Origin: Aquabacter spiritensis
Lineage (GTDB): Bacteria > Pseudomonadota > Alphaproteobacteria > Rhizobiales > Xanthobacteraceae
Direction of reading: 5' to 3'
NCBI RefSeq assembly: GCF_004346185.1
Contig: NZ_SMAI01000007.1
Coordinates: forward strand, 186,001-250,000
DNA: 64,000 bases
In this document: piece after piece, positions 26,677 to 33,486 of the stretch
How the letters are laid out: every line of letters starts with the position of its first letter
Position numbering within the stretch: position 1 is the stretch's first letter
Made by a program: the position numbers and the translations under genes
Notes under the pieces: model-generated
Databases searched by the model: none
Told to the model about the DNA's origin: nothing
What the model saw: the letters and a program-made list of their open reading frames with translations, nothing else

Positions 26677-28342
26677 AGACAATCTGGCCTCCAACCATGG
26701 TCATCAATGCATGGATTTCCGGGATGCGCGCCTCCGCGACGCTGAGCGGGTCCGCGCTCAGAACCGCGAGGTCGGCCACCATGCCCGGCGCGAGAGCGCC
26801 CTTGACGTCCTCCTCGAAGGACAGGCGGGCGCCGTTCACGGTCGCGCAGCGCAGCGCCTCGCGGCGGGTGATCGCCTGGTCCGGCACCACCGTCTCCTCG
26901 CTGTAGAGGCTGGTGCGCGACACCGCCTGCCAGACCGGCCAGAACAGCGAGGTCGGCACATTGTCGGTGGCGAGGGCGACGGTGACGCCGGCATCGATGA
27001 GGTCCCGCAACGGAACGATCTCGCGGTGACGCTCGGGCGGAAGGCGCCCCTTCAGGAGATGGCCCTCCTTGTAGACGTAGCGGTTCGTGTGGGTGGTGAT
27101 CACCAGCCCCATGCGTGCGATCCGCTCGATGTCGCGCGGGCTCAGGGTGGAGATGTGGCCGAGAATCCAGCGCCGCCCGGCAAGCGGGATTTCCCGGTCG
27201 ACCTCCTCCAGAAGGTCGATCATGTTCGGCCAGATCGCGATCGCACGGATGTCGTTGCGGGCACAGGCCAGAAGGATCGCTTTGGCGCGCTCGCGGTCGA
27301 CGGCGGTGTCGTAATTGAACCCGGCCCAGCCGGTATAAGGCAGCGCCTCGGCCCGCAGCGCATTGTTCAGTGTCGGCTCGATATCGACGAACAGGCCGGC
27401 GACGCGCAGCATGCCGTCGCCGAGCGCGGGCTCGCCGAGCGCCCATCCGAACGCCTCGAGGAAGGCATCGGGATCGACCGGGCCGATTGCCCGCCAGTTC
27501 GGGCTGACGACGAGGGACGTGCGCATGGTGAGCGTGCCGGCGCGATGCGCGTCCTTATAGGCGCGGATCAGTTCGCTCGCCGCGCCGTGCTCCTCGAAAA
27601 TGCTGGTGGTGCCGACCGCATGATAGGCCCGCGCCCCGGCCGGGATCGCGGCGACACGGTCGGCATGGCTGAAGCCGGGGATCTGCCGGAAGTACAGGAG
27701 TTCCGCGATCGGCTGCAGCTCCCATTCCCGGAAGATGCCGGTGGGCTCGCCCGCGGAATCGGTCTCGATCTCCATCTGCGCGCTCGGCGAGCGGGTGTCG
27801 CGGCTGATGCCGGCGCGGGCCAGAGCCAGCGAGTTGACGCAGGTGACGAGCGGCGTGGTGTGGCGCCAGAAGCCCCAGATCGGGCGGATGAAGACGGGAT
27901 TGTGCGGCGCTGCCGCGTCGAGGTCGTGGCGGGTCGGCCAGCGGCCTTCGGCGAGACTTTCCGGGACGTTCCAATAATAAGGCGGATCGCCGATCGGCAT
28001 GGTGACGATCCACTCGCCCGGCCGCTTGCCGCGGGCGAGATCGGCGATGCGGTCCTTGATGTCGGCGATCGACCGGGCACCCTCGAGGCTCGGATAGACC
28101 CGTTTCAGCCCCTCGCGATCCATATGAGCATGGCCGTCGACGAGGCCCGGCATCACCGCAGCGCCACCGAGATCGAGGATGCGGGTGCTCGGGCCGGCGA
28201 ACGCCGCGGCCTCTTCATAGCTGCCGGCCGCGAGGATTCGGCCGCCGCCGACCGCCAGCGTATCGACGATGCGGTCCGCCGCGTCGAACGTCAGGATGCG
28301 GCCGTTGTGCAGGATCAGGTCGGCGGGGGACGCAGCGGACAT
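26627..28342 (-). CDS. Amidohydrolase family protein (YtcJ-like, amidohydrolase 3)
   Basis: The 571-residue metal-dependent hydrolase starts with ADLILHNGRILTFDAADRIVDTLAVGGG and VMPGLVDGHAHMD, the HxH zinc motif of the amidohydrolase superfamily. Later it has LGHISTLSPRDIERIARMG and the terminal LATDNVPTSLFWP region with the metal Asp, then the composite beta-sandwich (GMVADLAVLSADPL). YtcJ-like members hydrolyse amides or similar bonds in diverse small molecules. ATG 28342 has GAGG six bases ahead and starts 8 bp after the GGT-homologue stop. The 3' end overlaps the aldolase start by 50 bp, so the two are probably translated together. Confidence 0.88.
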   Translation of the reverse strand: MSAASPADLILHNGRILTFDAADRIVDTLAVGGGRILAAGSYEEAAAFAGPSTRILDLGGAAVMPGLVDGHAHMDREGLKRVYPSLEGARSIADIKDRIADLARGKRPGEWIVTMPIGDPPYYWNVPESLAEGRWPTRHDLDAAAPHNPVFIRPIWGFWRHTTPLVTCVNSLALARAGISRDTRSPSAQMEIETDSAGEPTGIFREWELQPIAELLYFRQIPGFSHADRVAAIPAGARAYHAVGTTSIFEEHGAASELIRAYKDAHRAGTLTMRTSLVVSPNWRAIGPVDPDAFLEAFGWALGEPALGDGMLRVAGLFVDIEPTLNNALRAEALPYTGWAGFNYDTAVDRERAKAILLACARNDIRAIAIWPNMIDLLEEVDREIPLAGRRWILGHISTLSPRDIERIARMGLVITTHTNRYVYKEGHLLKGRLPPERHREIVPLRDLIDAGVTVALATDNVPTSLFWPVWQAVSRTSLYSEETVVPDQAITRREALRCATVNGARLSFEEDVKGALAPGMVADLAVLSADPLSVAEARIPEIHALMTMVGGQIVYERPGWTAAEGRPIPV

Positions 28343-28350
28343 TCCAAACC

Positions 28351-29889
28351 TCACAGAGCGAGCGCGAAGGCTTCGCGGCGATCGTCCGCGACTGCCGTGA
28401 GGCGCCCCTCGGCATCGCGCATCACCGCCTCGACCGAGCCGAAGAAGGGCGAATTGTCCGCGCCGCGCCCGACGGCGAGCCCCAGCCCGGCAAGCCCGTC
28501 CAGCGTCGCCTGCGGCATCGCCGCCTCGACGACGCTCGCGCCCGTCAGATCCATGCTCCAGCGCGGCAGGGCGGCCGCCGCCGCGAGCGAAAGGCCGTGG
28601 TCGGTCATCGCCTGGAGCACCTGGGTCAGGGTGAGCGTCTGGCCCGGCCCGCCGGGGGTGAGGAGAACATGGCGCAGGCGGCCTTCGTCGAAGGTCATGC
28701 AGGGATTCAACGTATGGGCCGGCCGCTTGCCCGGCGCGATCCGGTTGGGGTGGCCGGCGCGGGTGGTGAAGCCGATCATCCGGTCGTTGAGCAGGATGCC
28801 GGTTGCGGCATCGGCGACGGCCGCGCCATAGACCATGAACACGCTCTGGACGATGGCGGCGGCATTGCCGGCGGCGTCGGCGACAGCGACGACGGAGGTG
28901 CCGCCTTTATTGTCGGCTCCGGCCGCCATCTCGTCGGCGAAGCCGGCACGCAGCGCGGCGAGGTTGGGGGCGGCGAGCGGATCGTCGTCGCGCCCGCCGT
29001 CCGCGACCCAGGGCGCCCCCATGGCGAACGCCGCATGGGCGGCCCGGATCAGCGCCGCGAAACGGTCCGGCGCGAGCGGATCGAAATCGTCGAGCCGCCG
29101 GCTCTCCAGCGCCGCCAGTTGGAGCAGCATGTAGAGGCCGTAGGAATTGGGCGGCATCGCCTTGACTTCAAGGCCGCGGAAACGCGCCGCCAAAGGCGCG
29201 ACCCATTCCGCGGAACAGGCGGCGAGGTCGTCGCGCGTCATCCAGCCGCCGCGTGCCCGGACGCAGGCGGCGAGCGCGGCCGCCGTCTCGCCGGTATAGA
29301 AATCTCGGGCGCCGGCCTTTGCCAGGCGCTCCAGGGTCGCGGCGAGCGCGGGCTGGCGCAGCAGCGCGCCGGGCGTCGCGGCCCCGCCGTCGAGGAACAG
29401 GCGCGCGGCGCCGGGGTCCGTCGCCAGCGCCGGAAAATAGAGGCGGGTTGCGGCGGCGAGATAGGGACTGACGGCGAACCCGTCCTGCGCCACAGCGATC
29501 GCCCGGGTGAACAGTTCGGCCCAGGGCCGGCGGCCGAACCGGGCATGCATCAGGTCCCAGCCCGCGACCACACCCGGCACGGTCGCCGACCGCGCGCCAT
29601 GGATCGGGATGGTCTCGCCGAAGGCGTCCGGATCGGTGGCCTGCGGCGCGCGGCCCGAGGCGTTGATGCCGAAGGTGCGCCCGGACTTTGCCTCGTGGAC
29701 CATGATGAAGGCGTCGCCGCCGAGCGAGCAGGCCTGGGGCTGCACCACTGTCAGCACGCTGGCACAGGCGAGCGCGGCATCGACCACGCCGCCGCCCTGT
29801 GCGAGCATCTCCCATCCCGCCACCGCGGCGGCGGGATGGCTGCACGAAATCGCGGCGACGCCGCCGGTGAGGGCGCGGAGCCGGCTCAT
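28351..29889 (-). CDS. Gamma-glutamyltransferase family protein
   Basis: The 512-residue protein belongs to the N-terminal nucleophile hydrolases of the GGT type. The large-subunit part has AISCSHPAAAVAGWEMLAQGG and VVDAALACASVLTVVQPQACSLGGDAF. The predicted autocleavage and nucleophile Thr lies in DNKGGTSVVAVADAAGN, and GILLNDRMIGF plus TLNPCMTFDEG follow in the small-subunit part. It has no signal peptide, so it probably acts in the cytoplasm, unlike the periplasmic glutathione enzyme. Its start overlaps the permease stop by 4 bp, tying it to the transporter. Inference: it hydrolyses a gamma-glutamyl or similar amide compound imported by the ABC system. Confidence 0.86.
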   Translation of the reverse strand: MSRLRALTGGVAAISCSHPAAAVAGWEMLAQGGGVVDAALACASVLTVVQPQACSLGGDAFIMVHEAKSGRTFGINASGRAPQATDPDAFGETIPIHGARSATVPGVVAGWDLMHARFGRRPWAELFTRAIAVAQDGFAVSPYLAAATRLYFPALATDPGAARLFLDGGAATPGALLRQPALAATLERLAKAGARDFYTGETAAALAACVRARGGWMTRDDLAACSAEWVAPLAARFRGLEVKAMPPNSYGLYMLLQLAALESRRLDDFDPLAPDRFAALIRAAHAAFAMGAPWVADGGRDDDPLAAPNLAALRAGFADEMAAGADNKGGTSVVAVADAAGNAAAIVQSVFMVYGAAVADAATGILLNDRMIGFTTRAGHPNRIAPGKRPAHTLNPCMTFDEGRLRHVLLTPGGPGQTLTLTQVLQAMTDHGLSLAAAAALPRWSMDLTGASVVEAAMPQATLDGLAGLGLAVGRGADNSPFFGSVEAVMRDAEGRLTAVADDRREAFALAL

Positions 29890-30683
29890 AGGCCGGCTTC
29901 CTTGCGCCAGCGGAACAGATGACGCTCGGCCGGGCGGATCACGACGCTCTCGATCAAGGCGATGGTGGCGATCAGGATGACGGACCAGGCGATGACATGG
30001 CTCATCTGCAGGAGGTCGGCGGCGCGCACGATCATGAAGCCGACGCCATAAGAGGAGCCCAACGCTTCCGCGACCAGGCTGACCCGCGAGCCGAATCCGA
30101 AGGCGAGGCGTGCGCCGGAGAAGAAGTCCGGCAGCACGGCCGGCAGATAGACTTTCGCCAGCACCTTGTGCTTCGGCATATGGACCGAGGAGGCCAGTTC
30201 CAGCCAGTCGGCATTCACGTTCTTGGTGCCCTGCCAGACATTGGTGATGATCAGCGGCAAACCGGTCGTCAGCACGACGAAGATCGGCGTGGCGTCGGAC
30301 AGGCCGAACCACACCACCGCCATCAGCGACCAGATGGCGGACGACACCGAATTCATCACCGGCAGGACCGGACTGAAGAAGGTCCCGAGACGGCGCGACG
30401 AACCGAGCAGCAGCCCGATCGGAACCCCGATCGCCGCGGCCAGGAGAAAGCCCACGACGATGCGGTAGAGCGTGGCGCCGAGATGGCCCCAGACCACGCC
30501 GGTGGTGAACAAGTGCTCGATCGCCGCCCAGGTCGCCGCCGGGCGCGGAAAGACATAAGACGGCACACCGCTGGCCGCGATCTGCCAGAGCAGCAGAAAC
30601 CCGCCGGCCAGAGCGATCCGCTGGATGACCAGCGGAACGCCCTTGGCCGGCTTGCGGGGCGGTGGGACGGCAACGTCGGTCAC
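29886..30683 (-). CDS. ABC transporter permease, taurine/sulfonate/nitrate type (SsuC-like)
   Basis: The 265-residue permease has six hydrophobic segments and the BPD_transp_1 loop near ELASSVHMPKHKVLAKVYLPAVLPDFFSGARLAFG, which docks on the ATPase. It is typical of SsuC/TauC proteins. Its start overlaps the binding-protein stop by 4 bp and its stop overlaps the GGT homologue start by 4 bp. The transported compound is unknown; in this importer class it may be a sulfonate, pyrimidine precursor or small organic anion. Confidence 0.92.
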   Translation of the reverse strand: MTDVAVPPPRKPAKGVPLVIQRIALAGGFLLLWQIAASGVPSYVFPRPAATWAAIEHLFTTGVVWGHLGATLYRIVVGFLLAAAIGVPIGLLLGSSRRLGTFFSPVLPVMNSVSSAIWSLMAVVWFGLSDATPIFVVLTTGLPLIITNVWQGTKNVNADWLELASSVHMPKHKVLAKVYLPAVLPDFFSGARLAFGFGSRVSLVAEALGSSYGVGFMIVRAADLLQMSHVIAWSVILIATIALIESVVIRPAERHLFRWRKEAGL

Positions 30684-31672
30684 TTGGCCGATCCCATGAG
30701 GGCCTTGGCCTTCTGATAGGGTTCGGGCAGGAAGACGTCGCGCGTCACCGTGCCGGGGAAATTGTCCTCGGCCTTGAAGACCTCCGCCATCTGCAGCAGG
30801 GACTGGATGTCGGCCTCCTCCAGCGAGGCGAAATAGTTCGATGTCCAGGCGGAGGCGTAGGCCGTCGCTTCCGCATCATTCATGTTGAGGCGCGTCTTCA
30901 GGATCGCCGCGACGTCGGCCTGGTGGGCGGCGCCCCACTTCACCGCCTTCATCAAGGCCAGCATGAATTTCACGGTGACCTCGGGATTCTTCTCGTTGAA
31001 GGCGGAATCGACCACGGCGACGCCGAGCACCGGCGGGGAATCCGCTTTGATCAGCTTCTTCCATTCCTGCGGCACGGTGCCGATCACGCGGACCTTCGCG
31101 GCGGGGCCGAGCTGGCGCAGCGTGATGGTGCGCATGAGGGCCGCCTGGATCTCGCCCCGCTGCATGAAGGTGAGGAGCTGCGCCTCGCCCGATGGCACTT
31201 GCTGGAAATCCTTGTCGGTCATTCCGTAATTGCGCTTCAGAATGGTCGCGACGAGGGCGTAGGCGGTGCTGCCCGGCGGGGTCGATCCGATCCGCTTGCC
31301 CTTCAGATCGGCGAGCGTCTTGATCGGCGAATCCTCGGGGACCACGAAGTTCGCGTCCGCGACGATGTCGGAGGCGATGATCTTGGCGGGCACCCCTTCC
31401 GCGCCGAGGCGCAGGCTCGGCACCGTGCCGCCGGCAACCGCGATGTCGATCGATTTCGAGATCAAGGCGCGGTTCACCTCGGCGAGCTTGGTGAATTGCA
31501 CCCAGGACGGCTTCAGCCCCTCCTTTTCGAGGAACTTCCCATCCTCCAGCACGAAGCCGAGACCGGCCGAAACACCGCTGGCCCAATAGCCGACGCGAAC
31601 CTCCTGGGCCGCGGCGAAGCCGGGAGCGAGAATGATGGCGACCGCCGCCGCAAGCGCCTTGATCCTGTGCAT
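30680..31672 (-). CDS. ABC transporter substrate-binding protein, SsuA/NMT1-like
   Basis: The 330-residue periplasmic protein has a clear signal peptide (MHRIKALAAAVAIILAPGFAAAQ) and an NMT1/SsuA-like fold: EVRVGYWASGVSAGLGFV, the TLADLKGKRIGSTPPGST hinge and AALMRTITLRQLG. It captures the substrate for the neighbouring permease and ATPase. There are no obvious aromatic-cage residues that would fix the ligand. It ends 4 bp into the permease gene and begins 15 bp after the ATPase stop. Confidence 0.92.
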   Translation of the reverse strand: MHRIKALAAAVAIILAPGFAAAQEVRVGYWASGVSAGLGFVLEDGKFLEKEGLKPSWVQFTKLAEVNRALISKSIDIAVAGGTVPSLRLGAEGVPAKIIASDIVADANFVVPEDSPIKTLADLKGKRIGSTPPGSTAYALVATILKRNYGMTDKDFQQVPSGEAQLLTFMQRGEIQAALMRTITLRQLGPAAKVRVIGTVPQEWKKLIKADSPPVLGVAVVDSAFNEKNPEVTVKFMLALMKAVKWGAAHQADVAAILKTRLNMNDAEATAYASAWTSNYFASLEEADIQSLLQMAEVFKAEDNFPGTVTRDVFLPEPYQKAKALMGSAK

Positions 31673-31687
31673 GTGATGTTCCCCTTT

Positions 31688-32455
31688 TTATGAGCCGATG
31701 AGGCTCTTGAGCCTGGAGACCACGGCCGCGCCCTCCGGCCCCGCAGTGTCGCGGGGACGCGGAAGATCGACGTCGAGCACGGTGGAGATGCGCCCCGGGC
31801 GGGGCTGGAGCACGATCACCCGGTCGGCGAGCGCCACCGCCTCGTCGACATCGTGGGTGACGAACAGGATCGACATGCCGAACAGGCCTTTGAGCCGGAG
31901 CAGTTCGCCGTGCATCTGGCTGCGCGTCATCGCATCGAGCCGGCCGAACGGCTCGTCCATCAGGAGCACGGGGGGATCGAGGACCAGCGACCGGGCGAGC
32001 GCGACGCGCGAACGCATGCCGCCGGACAATTGGTGCGGATAGCTCGCCTCGAACCCGGCGAGGCCGACCAGAGCCAGGGCCTCGCGGGCCCGGCGGTCGC
32101 GCTCTGAGCGCAGCACGCTCCCGGCCTCCAGACTGAAGGTGACATTGCGCAGCGCGGTGCGCCACGGCAGCAGCCGGTCCTCCTGGAACACGTAGCCGAG
32201 CGCGGTGGAGCCGTCTTTGCCCGGCGTCTTGCCAAAGACGGTGACCGTCCCGTGATCGGCGGATTGGATGCCGGCGACGATGTTCAGCAGCGTGCTCTTG
32301 CCGCATCCCGACGGACCGACCAGCGCGAGGACTTCGCCGGCATAGAGGTCGAGCCCGATGTCCTTCAGCGCGACGAGGTGGCCGGCATTGCCCTCGAACG
32401 CCTTCGTCACCCCGGACAGCGAGATGACGGTTTCACGGGCGCCGGCAGCCATCAT
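31688..32455 (-). CDS. ABC transporter ATP-binding protein (SsuB/TauB-like)
   Basis: The 255-residue ATPase has Walker A GPSGCGKSTLL, Q-loop YVFQEDRLLPWRT, signature LSGGMRSRVALARSL, Walker B VLLMDEPFGRLD and the H-loop in LFVTHDVDEA. The QEDRLLPWRT stretch is characteristic of the nitrate/taurine/sulfonate importers. ATG 32455 overlaps the GntR regulator stop by 4 bp (ATGATG); the next Met is one codon later. It follows the regulator in one transcript and energises the permease at 29886. Confidence 0.93.
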   Translation of the reverse strand: MMAAGARETVISLSGVTKAFEGNAGHLVALKDIGLDLYAGEVLALVGPSGCGKSTLLNIVAGIQSADHGTVTVFGKTPGKDGSTALGYVFQEDRLLPWRTALRNVTFSLEAGSVLRSERDRRAREALALVGLAGFEASYPHQLSGGMRSRVALARSLVLDPPVLLMDEPFGRLDAMTRSQMHGELLRLKGLFGMSILFVTHDVDEAVALADRVIVLQPRPGRISTVLDVDLPRPRDTAGPEGAAVVSRLKSLIGS

Positions 32456-33162
32456 CGCCCCGCGCCCGCGGCATGCGGAAGATCCTCCGCAAACAGTTCC
32501 TTCACCGTCGAGGGGAATTCGCCGAGCACGGTGCGCATCGCGGTTTCGGCGGCGAGCGGGTCGCGCGCCGCGACCGCGTCGGCGACCTTCAGATGGAGAT
32601 CGACTTCCTTGCGCACGGCGTCTGCCGGCCGCCGCGGCAGCGCGTAATGCCAGAAGCGCAGCGCGCTGTTGTGCAGGGTCAGGATGCAGTGGGCGAGCCA
32701 GCGGTTCTGCGCGGCGGTGGCGAGCGCGCCGTGGAAGGCTCGATCGAAACGGATGATGGCGCGCCAGTCCTGATCCTGGATCGCCCGCTCGGCGTCGCGA
32801 TAGGCGTTCTTCAGCGCCGCGATATCGGCGGGGCGGGCATTCTGCGCCGCGAGCGTCGCGCATTGGCCTTCGAGCTGGATGCGCAGCCGGAACACCTGCT
32901 GCAATTCCACGAAGCCGGGCGCCGCGACGAAGGAGCCGAGGCGGGGCCGACGATCGATCAGCCCTTCGAGGGCGAGCCGGTAGAGCGCGTCGCGCACCCC
33001 GGCCCGCCCGGCGGCATACGCGTCGGCCAACGTAACCTCGTCGATCTGTGCGCCGGGGCGCAGCTCGCCGCAGATGATGTCCAGCAGGATCTGCTCATAG
33101 ACGCCGTCCCGCTTCAGGTCGGCGTCTGACCCCTCGTGAAACGTCAGAGATGGCGGCGTCAT
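32452..33162 (-). CDS. GntR family transcriptional regulator (FCD/FadR subfamily)
   Basis: The 236-residue regulator has a GntR winged helix (VYEQILLDIICGELRPGAQI then VTLADAYAAGRAGVRDALYRLALEGLIDRR) and a C-terminal FCD helical domain (ELQQVFRLRIQLEGQCATLA through FHGALATAAQNRWL and the metal-type HNSALRFWHYALPRR), which in relatives binds a carboxylic acid through a metal. ATG 33162 has GGAG five bases ahead. It is the first gene of a seven-gene operon and ends 4 bp inside the ATPase gene, so it probably represses its own operon. A palindrome lies 20-35 bp upstream. Confidence 0.92.
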   Translation of the reverse strand: MTPPSLTFHEGSDADLKRDGVYEQILLDIICGELRPGAQIDEVTLADAYAAGRAGVRDALYRLALEGLIDRRPRLGSFVAAPGFVELQQVFRLRIQLEGQCATLAAQNARPADIAALKNAYRDAERAIQDQDWRAIIRFDRAFHGALATAAQNRWLAHCILTLHNSALRFWHYALPRRPADAVRKEVDLHLKVADAVAARDPLAAETAMRTVLGEFPSTVKELFAEDLPHAAGAGR

Positions 33163-33486
33163 GCGTGCTCCGTGAAATGTTACGATATGACTATCGTGAT
33201 CGATCTCGTGTGGCAACCACTTCAATCGAAGGTCGGCACCCCGAAGAGCGGGAGGCGTGCGCCTGCCGCCCGGGCGCGGCGGATTGGCGCGTCGCGACCG
33301 CCTGAAAAGACTGGCCGAGGGAAACCCCCACGACCGGCGGGCCCCATGGGGCGGAAGAGGCCGGGAGCATTTTCGCCGCAGCGCGCCATGACGGGGCCAT
33401 CGGATTGGGGTACAGGGGACGATCCCGGTTTCGCGCTGGGCAAAACCCTTTCCCGAGTGGCGAACCGCCCGAGAGCCCCGCGACGC
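33163..33486. other. Divergent intergenic region between the GntR operon and glnD
   Basis: The glnD frame is open through most of this region, so its true start could lie here (ATG 33388). The only structured element seen is the palindrome at 33182-33197. No other gene is supported. Confidence 0.5.
33182..33197. promoter_or_regulatory. Candidate GntR operator
   Basis: ACGATA-TGAC-TATCGT is a perfect inverted repeat with 6-bp arms and a 4-bp spacer, located 20 bp upstream of the GntR start codon at 33162. Position and symmetry suit a dimeric FCD-type regulator acting on its own operon. Confidence 0.5.

Noticed and set aside
33136-33486. N-terminal extension of the glnD frame
   Set aside because: It crosses the divergent promoter and palindrome region and has no GlnD-like sequence; the start was placed further in.
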